Shown: positions 35,893 to 43,867, counted from the stretch's first letter. The stretch: DNA of 50,894 nt from an uncultured Prevotellaceae bacterium (GCA_900314215.1 OMUK01000095.1:1-50894), one strand, 5' to 3'. The notes: generated from the sequence alone by a model not told the origin. Program-made: numbers and translations.

Positions 35893-36456
35893 ATGATTAT
35901 AGCTCAAGCCAAACGCAAAGAGAACATCGCCGAGTATCTGCTCTACATGTGGCAGGTCGAGGACATGATACGCGCCAACCACTTCGACATCGACGAGATT
36001 GAGCGAAACATCATCGACAAGTATCAAGTCGACGATGCCACCAAAGCAAAAATTAGAGAGTGGTATGAGAACTTGATCAAGATGATGGAGCTGGAGCACG
36101 TGAAGGAATCGGGGCACTTGCAAATCAACAAGAATGTGCTCATCGACCTTGCCGACTTTCATGCTCAATTGCTGAAATCGCCCAAGTACCCCCAGTATGG
36201 CGCCCAATACTACCAGACGCTGCCATTCATTGTGGAATTGCGCGCCAAGACGCCCAAGGAGCAGCAAGTGGGCGAGCTGGAGACATGCTTCAACGCCCTA
36301 TATGGCGTGCTCATGCTCAGGCTGCAGGGCAAGAAGATAAGCAACGGCACCACGACGGCCATCAACAACATCTCCTACCTGATAGGACTGCTGGCAGCGC
36401 TCTACAAGAAGAACGAGGAGAAGCCAATCTTTGACGACAACGACGATATAAACTAG
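35893..36456 (+). CDS. DUF4924 family protein
   Basis: A 187-residue, mostly helical cytosolic protein beginning MIIAQAKRKENIAEYLLYMWQVED, the recognisable start of the Bacteroidota family DUF4924. It has no signal peptide and no obvious catalytic motif. It starts 2 bp after the Crp/Fnr gene and ends 9 bp before rfbD, so it is surely co-transcribed. From memory, its association with rfbD and prfC recurs in related genomes; its function is unknown. Confidence 0.82.
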   Translation: MIIAQAKRKENIAEYLLYMWQVEDMIRANHFDIDEIERNIIDKYQVDDATKAKIREWYENLIKMMELEHVKESGHLQINKNVLIDLADFHAQLLKSPKYPQYGAQYYQTLPFIVELRAKTPKEQQVGELETCFNALYGVLMLRLQGKKISNGTTTAINNISYLIGLLAALYKKNEEKPIFDDNDDIN

Positions 36457-36465
36457 CGAAACACA

Positions 36466-37335
36466 ATGATGCCAAAACATATATTAGTGACAGGAGCCAA
36501 CGGCCAGCTTGGCAATGAGATGAGAAATATACTGGCCAGCGACAACGGTGCCGTGCCCTACTTCACCGACGTGAACGAGCTCGACATCACCTCGCGCGAG
36601 GCCATCGAGAGCTTTCTCGACGAGCATCGGGTAGACTACCTGGTGAATTGCGCCGCTTTCACCGCGGTCGACAAGGCCGAGAACAACGTGGAGCTGTGCA
36701 CCAAGCTCAATGCCCAGGCCGTGCAACTGCTGGCCGAGGCAGCTCACAAGCATGGCGCCAAGATGGTGCAAGTGTCGACCGACTACGTGTTTGACGGCGA
36801 GAACTGCCGCCCCTACCGCGAGGACGACCCCACGTGCCCCGTCTCGGTATATGGCCGCACGAAGCTCGAGGGAGAGAAACGGCTCTTTGCCGCCGCCCCC
36901 GAGAGCGTGGTGCTGCGCACGGCCTGGCTCTACTCGCCCTATGGGCACAACTTTGTGAAAACAATGATCAACCTGGGCAAAACCAAGCCAGCGCTCAAGG
37001 TCGTGGTCGACCAGCTGGGCACCCCCACCTATGCCAAAGACCTGGCAGGCGCCATCATGACGGTGATCAACGCACCCGAGTGGCACAGCGGCATCTACCA
37101 CTACAGCGACGAGGGCGCCATCTCGTGGTACGACTTCACCAAGGCTATACACCGCCTGGCCGGCATCACCACTTGCCAAGTGAACGCCTGCATGAGCGAG
37201 GAATACCCCACCCCGGCCCACCGGCCCCACTACAGCGTGCTCGACAAGAGCAAATTCAAGCAAACGTTTGGCGCAACGATACCCTACTGGGAAGACAGCC
37301 TGAAGGACTGCATCGAGCGCCTGAATCAAGAATAA
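36466..37335 (+). CDS. rfbD: dTDP-4-dehydrorhamnose reductase (RfbD/RmlD family)
   Basis: Short-chain dehydrogenase/reductase enzyme reducing dTDP-4-dehydro-L-rhamnose to dTDP-L-rhamnose. 289 residues. It has the Rossmann motif GANGQLG (residues 9-15), VSTDYVFDG and the catalytic YxxxK as Tyr129-Lys133 (YGRTK). The start could be either of two adjacent ATGs. The other rhamnose genes (rfbA, B, C) are not in this window; the gene sits in the DUF4924-rfbD-prfC run. The RmlD family also includes other sugar-nucleotide reductases, so the substrate is inferred. Confidence 0.9.
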   Translation: MMPKHILVTGANGQLGNEMRNILASDNGAVPYFTDVNELDITSREAIESFLDEHRVDYLVNCAAFTAVDKAENNVELCTKLNAQAVQLLAEAAHKHGAKMVQVSTDYVFDGENCRPYREDDPTCPVSVYGRTKLEGEKRLFAAAPESVVLRTAWLYSPYGHNFVKTMINLGKTKPALKVVVDQLGTPTYAKDLAGAIMTVINAPEWHSGIYHYSDEGAISWYDFTKAIHRLAGITTCQVNACMSEEYPTPAHRPHYSVLDKSKFKQTFGATIPYWEDSLKDCIERLNQE

Positions 37336-37374
37336 AAGAAACAACAACATCATCATCATAACACTCTACACATC

Positions 37375-38955
37375 GTGGCAAATTTAACCGACGAAATCAA
37401 GAAACGACGCACCTTTGCTATCATCTCGCACCCCGATGCCGGCAAGACGACATTGACCGAGAAGTTGCTGCTCTTTGGCGGCGCAATACATGTGGCAGGC
37501 GCCGTGAAATCAAATAAAATCAAGAAAACAGCAACCAGCGACTGGATGGAAATCGAGAAGCAACGTGGCATCTCGGTGGCCACTTCGGTCATGGGCTTTG
37601 AATATGAGGGTTACAAAATCAATATTCTCGACACCCCCGGCCACCAGGACTTTGCCGAGGACACCTTCCGCACCCTCACGGCCGTCGACAGCGTGATCAT
37701 CGTCATCGACTGCGCCAAGGGCGTGGAGCAGCAGACCCGCCGCTTGATGGAAGTGTGCCGCATGCGCAACACGCCCGTCATCATCTTTGTCAACAAGCTC
37801 GACCGCGAGGGCCGCGACCCGTTCGACATACTCGACGAGCTTGAAAGCGAGCTCAAGATAAGCGTGCGGCCGCTGAGCTGGCCCATCAACATGGGTGCAA
37901 AATTCAAAGGCGTATACAACATCTACGAGCACAACTTGAGCCTTTTCAAGCCCGACAAGCAGCACGTGACCGAGCGCATGGACATCAAGGACATCAACGA
38001 CCACGAGATCGACGAGGTGGTGGGCCATGACGACGCGCAGAAGTTGCGCGACGACATCGAGCTCATCGATGGCGTGTATCCACAATTTGACGAGCTGGAG
38101 TATCTCGACGGCAAGGTGGCGCCCGTGTTCTTCGGCTCGGCGCTCAACACCTTCGGCGTGAAGGAGCTGCTCGACTGCTTCATCCGCATCGCGCCCTCGC
38201 CCCAGCCCACACAGGCAGTGGAGCGTGTGGTGGAGCCAGGCGAGAGCAAATTCACCGGCTTCGTGTTTAAGATACAGGCCAACATGGACCCCAACCACCG
38301 CAGCTGCATCGCCTTTGTGAAAGTGTGCTCGGGCGTGTTTCACCGCAACCAGTACTACTACCACGTGCGCAGCGACAAGCAGATGCGATTCACCGCACCC
38401 ACCGCATTCATGGCGCAGAAGAAGGAAATCATCGACGAGGTGTATCCTGGCGACGTGGTGGGCTTGCCCGACAATGGCGTGTTTAAGATAGGCGACACCC
38501 TCACCGAGGGAGAAAAGATACACTTCAAGGGACTGCCAAGCTTCTCGCCCGAGATGTTCAAGTATATTGAGAACACCGACCCCATGAAGACCAAGCAGCT
38601 CAACAAGGGCATCGAGCAGCTCATGGACGAGGGCGTGGCCCAGCTCTTCGTCAACCAGTTTAACAACCGCAAAATCATAGGCACCGTGGGGCAGTTGCAA
38701 TTTGAGGTGATACAATACCGGTTGCTGCACGAGTATGGCGCCAGTTGCCGCTGGGAGCCCATCCACCTCTACAAGGCGTGCTGGATCGAAAGCGACGACG
38801 ACGAGGCGCTCGAGGCCTTCAAGCACCGCAAGCATCAGTTCATGGCACTCGACCGCGAGGGCCGCGACGTGTTTCTGGCCGACAGCAGCTATGTGCTCTC
38901 GATGGCGCAGCAAGACTTCCCCAAAATCCACTTCCACTTCACCAGCGAATTCTGA
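37375..38955 (+). CDS. prfC: Peptide chain release factor 3
   Basis: Translational GTPase that removes RF1 or RF2 from the ribosome after peptide release. 526 residues. The GTPase motifs are intact: G1 [10 protein letters not shown]3 DTPGHQDF and G4 NKLDREG. The domain II/III and C-terminal [11 protein letters not shown] segments are typical of PrfC. The start codon is GTG ([16 protein letters not shown]), which gives the conserved N-terminus; the next in-frame Met is far inside the protein. It is the last gene of the Crp/Fnr-DUF4924-rfbD run, with no clear hairpin terminator immediately after it. Confidence 0.96.
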   Translation: MANLTDEIKKRRTFAIISHPDAGKTTLTEKLLLFGGAIHVAGAVKSNKIKKTATSDWMEIEKQRGISVATSVMGFEYEGYKINILDTPGHQDFAEDTFRTLTAVDSVIIVIDCAKGVEQQTRRLMEVCRMRNTPVIIFVNKLDREGRDPFDILDELESELKISVRPLSWPINMGAKFKGVYNIYEHNLSLFKPDKQHVTERMDIKDINDHEIDEVVGHDDAQKLRDDIELIDGVYPQFDELEYLDGKVAPVFFGSALNTFGVKELLDCFIRIAPSPQPTQAVERVVEPGESKFTGFVFKIQANMDPNHRSCIAFVKVCSGVFHRNQYYYHVRSDKQMRFTAPTAFMAQKKEIIDEVYPGDVVGLPDNGVFKIGDTLTEGEKIHFKGLPSFSPEMFKYIENTDPMKTKQLNKGIEQLMDEGVAQLFVNQFNNRKIIGTVGQLQFEVIQYRLLHEYGASCRWEPIHLYKACWIESDDDEALEAFKHRKHQFMALDREGRDVFLADSSYVLSMAQQDFPKIHFHFTSEF

Positions 38956-39026
38956 TACACCCGCAACTTGGGCGATTGGCACAGTACCCCCCCCGTGAAA
39001 TTTTCCCTGGCTGCTGTGCACAAGGA

Positions 39027-39260
39027 ATGTCGATTGGTATTCAATAAGTTATTAGGTGAACGATTGGGTTGCCGCATTGGCGAAATCGCCGCATGGCGCC
39101 ACCGACTTGTAGGGGCCGGTCTTGTGCCGGCCCACGACAATGTTGCTTCACATTTTATTGATTATTAATAGGATGAAACCGTGTATGTGTGGGGGGCCGA
39201 AACAAGATTGGCCTCTGCAGGTTTCTGTGCTTTGTGCTGTGTTTAATGAAACAGTTGCTC
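39027..39260 (+). repeat. REP-like composite repeat, copy A (inverted relative to copy B)
   Basis: Matches the reverse complement of 41620-41849 at roughly 85-90% by eye. It contains two hairpins with related arms: GGGCCGG/CCGGCCC (39113-39133), directly preceded by GTAG, and GGCCGA/TTGGCC (39195-39213) in opposite orientation. A GTAG next to a palindrome is the hallmark of REP elements mobilised by RAYT transposases, and two facing hairpins make a BIME-like unit. The last 20 bp are identical to the reverse complement of the 3' end of the nucleotidyltransferase gene. Confidence 0.8.
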
Positions 39261-39309
39261 TACCTGCGCCTGCGCATCTCCACATTCAGGTAGCATAAGT
39301 GGAAACCGC

Positions 39310-39414
39310 ATGCCCATCTATTATCTGGATGAAAGTGAAATTCCGCGGTTGGATAGCTATGAGGATGATTGGGGCAAATTTCCAGTGAATTTCTTGATTA
39401 TGCCCGCATTTTAA
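39310..39414 (+). CDS. Possible 34-codon small ORF or gene remnant
   Basis: An open frame from ATG to TAA encoding 34 residues (begins MPIYYLDESEIPRLDSYEDD). Codon choice (GAT, GAA, AGT, ATT) differs from the GC-ending codons of its neighbours. It overlaps the -33 box of the following promoter and has no promoter or ribosome site of its own. It could be an imported fragment left beside the repeat; I do not claim it is expressed. Confidence 0.25.
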   Translation: MPIYYLDESEIPRLDSYEDDWGKFPVNFLIMPAF

Positions 39415-39424
39415 TTTAACTTTG
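39393..39424 (+). promoter_or_regulatory. Promoter of the kinase-RapZ/MurU operon
   Basis: CTTG at 39393-39396, a 20-bp spacer and TAACTTTG at 39417-39424. It lies outside the repeat and 30 bp before the ATG at 39455, and it rules out the upstream TTG start at 39422. Confidence 0.65.
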
Positions 39425-39454
39425 TCACAACGAAACCAAATAGTAGAAAATAAA

Positions 39455-40888
39455 ATGAATTCCGATATTCTGAAAGAGTTATATACCAAATATGTGGGCA
39501 CTGAGCCTGCTCATGTAGAAGAGATGCCCGCCTCGGGCAGCAACCGCCACTATTTCAGGCTCACAGGCGAGCAGTCGCTCATAGGCGTGCTGGGAGAGTG
39601 CAGGGAAGAGAACGAGGCCTTCCTCTACATGGACAAGCACTTTCTCGCGCGAGAGCTGCCAGTGCCACGGGTAGTTGCCGAGAGCGACGACCACATGGCC
39701 TACCTGCAAGAAGACCTGGGCGACTTGTTGCTTTTCAAGGCTATTGAGAAAGGCCGCAAGACCCGCGTGTTTGGCGAAGAGGAGAAAAAGTTGCTTGCCA
39801 AGACGATAAGGCTGCTGTGCAAGTTCCAGTTTGTGGGAGCCGACGGCATGGACTTTGACTACTGCTACCCTGCCAAGGAGTTTGACTCGCGCAGCATCTT
39901 CTGGGACCTGAACTACTTCAAATATTGCTTCCTGAAAGCCACTGGGCTGGAGTTTAACGAGGGCCAGCTCGAGGACGACTTCCAGCGGCTGTGCGACGTG
40001 CTGCTGCGCAGCAACTCGGCCACCTTCATGTATCGCGATTTCCAGTCGCGCAACGTGATGATCAAGGATGGCGAGCCGTGGTTTATCGACTTCCAGGGTG
40101 GCCGCAAGGGTCCGTTCTTCTACGACGTGGCATCGTTTCTGTGGCAGGCAAAGGCCAACTTCCCCAACAGCCTGCGCCACGAGCTGCTCAAGGTGTATCT
40201 GCAAGAACTGAAGAAATACAAATTTGTCGACGAGCAATATTTTTACTCGCAACTGCGCCACTTCGTGCTCTTCCGCACGCTGCAGGTGCTGGGCGCCTAC
40301 GGCTTCCGCGGCTACTTTGAGAAGAAGCCGCACTTCATGCAAAGCGTGCCCTATGCCATCAACAACCTGCGCGAGCTGCTCAAGAAGCCCTATGTGGAAT
40401 ATCCCTACCTCAACAAGTTGCTCAACAACCTGGTGAACATGTCGCAATTTACCGACGAGCTGCAGAAGCACATGCTCACCGTGAAAGTGATGAGCTTTGC
40501 CTACAAGAAAGGCATCCCCAACGACCCATCGGGCAACGGCGGCGGCTTTGTGTTTGACTGCCGCGCATGCAACAACCCCGGCAAATACGACCGTTACAAG
40601 CCCTATATAGGCCTCGACGAGCCAGTGATAAAATTCCTGGAGGACGACGGCGAGATACTCACCTTCCTCGACCACTGCTATGCCCTGGTCGACGCCTCGG
40701 TAAAGCGATATATCGAGCGCGGCTTCACCAACTTGATGGTGTGCTTCGGCTGCACGGGCGGCCAGCACCGCTCGGTGTATAGCGCACAGCACATGGCCGA
40801 GCACATCCACAAGAAATTTAATGTGAAGGTTGAGCTCGTGCACCGCGAGCAAAACATAGAGCAGGTGTTCACCCCAATACAGAAGTAA
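39455..40888 (+). CDS. AmgK-like sugar kinase fused to a RapZ C-terminal domain
   Basis: A 477-residue two-domain cytosolic protein. Residues ~1-320 are an aminoglycoside-phosphotransferase-fold kinase: catalytic loop YRDFQSRN with Asp195 and Asn200, and the metal-binding DFQ at Asp212. This form is seen in AmgK, which phosphorylates MurNAc or GlcNAc at the anomeric carbon. Residues ~345-477 match the RapZ C-terminal domain: FVFDCRACNNP (Asp368), then CFGCTGGQHRSV (Cys433, His438, Arg439), the pocket that binds glucosamine 6-phosphate in E. coli RapZ. The RapZ ATPase domain is absent. A MurU-like nucleotidyltransferase follows 5 bp later, which fits cell-wall sugar recycling. The sensing role is inference. 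Confidence 0.85.
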   Translation: MNSDILKELYTKYVGTEPAHVEEMPASGSNRHYFRLTGEQSLIGVLGECREENEAFLYMDKHFLARELPVPRVVAESDDHMAYLQEDLGDLLLFKAIEKGRKTRVFGEEEKKLLAKTIRLLCKFQFVGADGMDFDYCYPAKEFDSRSIFWDLNYFKYCFLKATGLEFNEGQLEDDFQRLCDVLLRSNSATFMYRDFQSRNVMIKDGEPWFIDFQGGRKGPFFYDVASFLWQAKANFPNSLRHELLKVYLQELKKYKFVDEQYFYSQLRHFVLFRTLQVLGAYGFRGYFEKKPHFMQSVPYAINNLRELLKKPYVEYPYLNKLLNNLVNMSQFTDELQKHMLTVKVMSFAYKKGIPNDPSGNGGGFVFDCRACNNPGKYDRYKPYIGLDEPVIKFLEDDGEILTFLDHCYALVDASVKRYIERGFTNLMVCFGCTGGQHRSVYSAQHMAEHIHKKFNVKVELVHREQNIEQVFTPIQK

Positions 40889-40893
40889 GAGCG

Positions 40894-41637
40894 ATGAAAG
40901 CAATGATATTTGCGGCTGGGCTGGGCACTCGCCTGCGCCCGCTCACCAACGACCGCCCCAAGGCCCTGGTAGAAGTGGGCGGCAAGACCATGCTCGAGCG
41001 CGTGATTACCCACGTGGCCGAGTCGGGATTTGACGACATCACCATCAATATCCACCACTTTGGCCAGAAGATCATCGATTTTCTTGCCGAGAAGAAAAAC
41101 TTCGGGCTCAACATCCACATCAGCGACGAGCGCGACCTGCTGCTCGACACGGGCGGCGGCCTGCTCAAGGCCAGGCGATATCTCGAGCAGGGCGACGAGC
41201 CCTTTCTCGTGCACAACGCCGACATCCTCACCGACCTCGACCTGCGTGCAATGCACGACTACGCCTGCGGCAGCAATACCCTATCGACCATACTGGTGAA
41301 GCCGCGCGTCACACAGCGATATTTTCTCTTCGATAAGGCCAACCAGTTGCAAGGCTGGGTGAACAAGAAGACTGGCGAGACACGGCCCTCGGGCATGGTT
41401 TACACGCCTGGCAAGTATACCGAACTGGCCTTTGGCGGCATCCACATGATTTCGCCCAAGATATTCCCGCTGCTCGAGCAATATGCCGGCAGCGAGCGGG
41501 TGTTCTCAATCACGCCATTCTACATCGACGAGTGCAAGCATCACGCCATACACGGCTACCAGCCCGCCGGCGACTACCTGTGGCTCGACGTGGGCAAACC
41601 CGAAACCCTGGCTCAAGCCGAGCAACTGTTTCATTAA
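40894..41637 (+). CDS. murU: MurU-like sugar-1-phosphate nucleotidyltransferase
   Basis: Predicted to convert MurNAc or GlcNAc 1-phosphate to the UDP-sugar, bypassing de novo synthesis. 247 residues, the length of MurU. The pyrophosphorylase signature GLGTRLRPLTNDRPKALVEVGGK is at the N-terminus; the metal-binding HNADILTDLD and the C-terminal DYLWLDVGKPETL are present. It is 5 bp downstream of the kinase-RapZ gene. The last five codons (EQLFH) and the stop lie within repeat copy B, so the C-terminus has apparently been set by the repeat. The enzyme family is firm; the exact sugar is inferred from the kinase partner. Confidence 0.85.
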   Translation: MKAMIFAAGLGTRLRPLTNDRPKALVEVGGKTMLERVITHVAESGFDDITINIHHFGQKIIDFLAEKKNFGLNIHISDERDLLLDTGGGLLKARRYLEQGDEPFLVHNADILTDLDLRAMHDYACGSNTLSTILVKPRVTQRYFLFDKANQLQGWVNKKTGETRPSGMVYTPGKYTELAFGGIHMISPKIFPLLEQYAGSERVFSITPFYIDECKHHAIHGYQPAGDYLWLDVGKPETLAQAEQLFH

Positions 41638-41849
41638 ACGCAACACAAAGCACAGAAACCCGCAAGGGCCGATCTTGTTTCGGCCCACACACACGGTTCC
41701 ATCCTCTTAATAATCAATAAAATAGGAAGCAGCATTGTCGTGGGCCGGCACAAGACCGGCCCCTACAAGAGGGTGGTACCATGCGGCGATTTAAGCCAAT
41801 GCGGCAACCCAATCGCAAACCTAATAACTTATTGAATGCCAATTGGCAT
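41620..41849 (-). repeat. REP-like composite repeat, copy B (inverted relative to copy A)
   Basis: Reverse-complement counterpart of 39027-39260. Hairpins: GGGCCGG/CCGGCCC (41742-41762), flanked by CTAC (41763-41766, GTAG on the minus strand), and GGGCC/CGGCCC arms (41666-41686). It starts inside the nucleotidyltransferase gene with GAGCAACTGTTTCATTAAAC and ends at a perfect 14-bp palindrome, ATGCCAATTGGCAT (41836-41849). Confidence 0.8.
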
Positions 41850-41943
41850 CTTTTTCAACGAAGTCGTGACACAACAAAGCACAATAAAAAAAGGAGCCCT
41901 GCATGAGCTCCTTTTTTATTGCTTTTATTCTTGATGACTTGAA
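41638..41943. other. 306-bp gap filled mostly by repeat copy B
   Basis: Apart from the repeat (to 41849) it holds 37 bp of unremarkable AT-rich sequence and the bidirectional terminator at 41887-41917. I see no coding frame. Confidence 0.6.
41887..41917. terminator. Bidirectional terminator between murU and the DUF4836 gene
   Basis: AAAAAAGGAGC (41887-41897) pairs perfectly with GCTCCTTTTTT (41907-41917), giving U-runs on both strands between two convergent genes. Confidence 0.88.
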
Positions 41944-43455
41944 TCAATTGAAGTTGTCGACATAGTCGTCGTCGTCGTAGACCTGGACGGGAGGCAGCGA
42001 GCACAGGATTTCGATGAAGGTGAGGGCTGGCACATCGGTTTCCTTGGCGGTGTAGAAGAGGCCGTCGCCCTGGGTGGCATTCTTGAAGCCGAAGTTGAAG
42101 TAGCCGCTCGTTTTGCCCACATCCTTCTGCACATAGAAGCCTATGGGCGAAGTCGCAAAACGATCCTTGGCATCCTGTGCCGCATTGTAGAAATTGTCCT
42201 CGGTGAGCTCGTGGTCGAGGCGGGTCACGCACACGGTAGAGCCCTGGGCCCACACGAGCACGGGCATGCCGTCGTAGTTAAAGAGGTGCTTGCCGTCCTT
42301 GAGCATATCGGGCTGGCCCATCTCGTCGGCAAATTTCACGATTGACTTCACCACCTCGTCGGGCTTCGACGACTTGAGCGCAATAGCCATGTTCCAGTCG
42401 TTGATAAACGTGGAGTCGCCATCCTCGCCCGAGAAATAACTTGGCGAGAGGGCAATTGCGAGAGGCCCGTCGACCGAGTTGATGATGCCCCGCAGGTCGA
42501 GTTTGTCCATCGAGGGCAAGTTGCTGAGCAGGTTGAGGCTCTTCTTGATCTGGTCGAGCTGAGCGAACTGCTGCCCCTTGACGCTGATAGAGAACAAGTA
42601 TTTCATCGAGATGGGTATGCCCTTCAGGAATTCATTGTCGGGCTTGGCCATCACCGTGTTGAGTAGCGTGATGTAGTCGCTATTCTTGTCGGCTTTAATC
42701 TTGGCCGTAATGCTGGCGCCCTCGTTTTCAAAATTCAGGCTGCAGGTGAAGGCCTTGATGTCGGAGTCGGTGAAGATCGAGATGAAGGGATACTGCTGCA
42801 CGGCATTCTTGAAGCCCGGAATCGTTTGCAACATGGCATTCAGGCCCTTGATGTCGAAGTAGGCATTCAGGTCGTTGTCGGCACCAATGCAATCCTTGAT
42901 GTCGTCGACGTCGCGCACGCTCTTTTGCGTTTTGCTGAAGATGAGACGAGCGGCATCGGTGCGCTTCTTATCGTCGGCCACATAGTTGTCGCGGCCTATG
43001 AGCAGCACATCATCGTCGATGACGAAGCAGAAGGCTTGGTAGCCCAAGTAGTCGACGCCGTCGACCTTCTTGAATTTGCCGCCCGTGCGGTACTCCAGCA
43101 TCTGCTTGGTGGCATCGTCGTCGTCGAGGGTGGCCAGGCACACGTAGCGGAAGGTGCCCTGGCTGAAAAACACGTAGATATTGTCGCCAAAGTCCAAACC
43201 CGATTTAGGCAGGTCGCTCATCACCTCGCTCATGAGCGAGCCATCGTTCTGGTCGATCACCTGCTTGAGCTGGTCGGGCAACACGCAGTCGCCGCCCTTG
43301 TCGAGCCTGGCTTTCTTGATGAAATTGGGGACTTTAACGCATATCACTCCGGTTGCGTCGGCCGGTATCATTTTTTCCATGTTCTTGTTGTCGCTGCAAG
43401 ATGTTGCGAGAGCAAGAATCAGCATTCCTAATAGCAGATTGATAATCGATTTCAT
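41944..43455 (-). CDS. DUF4836 family lipoprotein
   Basis: A 503-residue envelope lipoprotein. The signal peptide MKSIINLLLGMLILALATSC ends in a lipobox with Cys20, followed by Ser-Asp. The mature start MIPADATGVICVKVPNFIKKAGL-like segment (here KKARL) and the overall alternating beta/alpha pattern are characteristic of the Bacteroidota family DUF4836. Function unknown. The C-terminus is acidic (YDDDDYVDNFN). It is a single-gene unit, with a -7 box at 43490-43497 on the minus strand and a shared terminator with murU. Confidence 0.85.
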   Translation of the reverse strand: MKSIINLLLGMLILALATSCSDNKNMEKMIPADATGVICVKVPNFIKKARLDKGGDCVLPDQLKQVIDQNDGSLMSEVMSDLPKSGLDFGDNIYVFFSQGTFRYVCLATLDDDDATKQMLEYRTGGKFKKVDGVDYLGYQAFCFVIDDDVLLIGRDNYVADDKKRTDAARLIFSKTQKSVRDVDDIKDCIGADNDLNAYFDIKGLNAMLQTIPGFKNAVQQYPFISIFTDSDIKAFTCSLNFENEGASITAKIKADKNSDYITLLNTVMAKPDNEFLKGIPISMKYLFSISVKGQQFAQLDQIKKSLNLLSNLPSMDKLDLRGIINSVDGPLAIALSPSYFSGEDGDSTFINDWNMAIALKSSKPDEVVKSIVKFADEMGQPDMLKDGKHLFNYDGMPVLVWAQGSTVCVTRLDHELTEDNFYNAAQDAKDRFATSPIGFYVQKDVGKTSGYFNFGFKNATQGDGLFYTAKETDVPALTFIEILCSLPPVQVYDDDDYVDNFN

Positions 43456-43489
43456 CTTTTTTAAAAATTTTTTAAGTTGAATCGCAATG

Positions 43490-43497
43490 CAAAGTTA
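43490..43497 (-). promoter_or_regulatory. -7 element of the DUF4836 gene
   Basis: Minus strand TAACTTTG, full match, followed by CA, about 35 bp upstream of the ATG. Confidence 0.5.
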
Positions 43498-43552
43498 CTA
43501 CTATATTTTAACATAGCGTTAATATTTTGAACTTAAATTTACCATTAAATTT

Positions 43553-43583
43553 GTTGATAATATCACAGAATTTCTTATATTTG
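43553..43583 (+). promoter_or_regulatory. Promoter of the small-protein/aguAB operon
   Basis: GTTG at 43553-43556 with a 19-bp spacer (or TTTG at 43550-43553 with 22 bp) before TATATTTG at 43576-43583. Transcription from about 43590 excludes a start at 43586 for the next gene. Confidence 0.6.
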
Positions 43584-43642
43584 GGGTGCAAAAAAAAAGA
43601 GAACTAAAAACATTCATACCAATTTTATCACATAATTTGATC

Positions 43643-43867
43643 ATGAATGACATTTCCGACATATTGAGGTCACTGCTCGACCGCTATAGCATGGCAAGCG
43701 ACGCTGAAGCCGAGTTTGCGAGCATGCTTGAGCAGGATGCGACGCTGAAAAGCGATTACGACGTGTGGTGTGAAGCCAACGGTTATGATGTGAAAACAGG
43801 ATATCAAGATTACGTAGACGAGTTGATGGATTCTCGCGACTCGATATGGATAAACTTAAATGAATAA
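43643..43867 (+). CDS. Small acidic protein, unknown function
   Basis: A 74-residue, acidic, helical cytosolic protein (begins MNDISDILRSLLDRYSMASDAE; ends DSRDSIWINLNE). It has no signal peptide or membrane segment. Its stop overlaps the aguA start by 8 bp, so it is co-translated with the agmatine genes. Similar short proteins with a DYxxWCExxGY core and a C-terminal DSIW motif occur in related genomes as far as I recall, but they have no assigned role. A regulatory or assembly role for the agmatine pathway is only a guess from position. Confidence 0.65.
   Translation: MNDISDILRSLLDRYSMASDAEAEFASMLEQDATLKSDYDVWCEANGYDVKTGYQDYVDELMDSRDSIWINLNE

Larger units (their letters stand above)
38956..39454. 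other. 499-bp gap with repeat copy A, a tiny ORF and a promoter
   Basis: After the prfC stop there is a run of eight C (38987-38994), then repeat copy A (39027-39260), a hairpin with CTACCTG/CAGGTAG arms (39260-39293), a 34-codon open frame at 39310-39414 and the promoter of the kinase-RapZ gene (39393-39424). Confidence 0.6.

Noticed and set aside
39422-39454. A TTG start for the kinase-RapZ protein.
   Set aside because: The codon is inside the -7 box TAACTTTG, so it would not be in the mRNA.
39027-41849. A transposon carrying the kinase-RapZ and MurU genes.
   Set aside because: The flanking inverted repeats have REP-type hairpins rather than transposase-binding ends, there is no transposase, and I see no target-site duplication outside the two copies.
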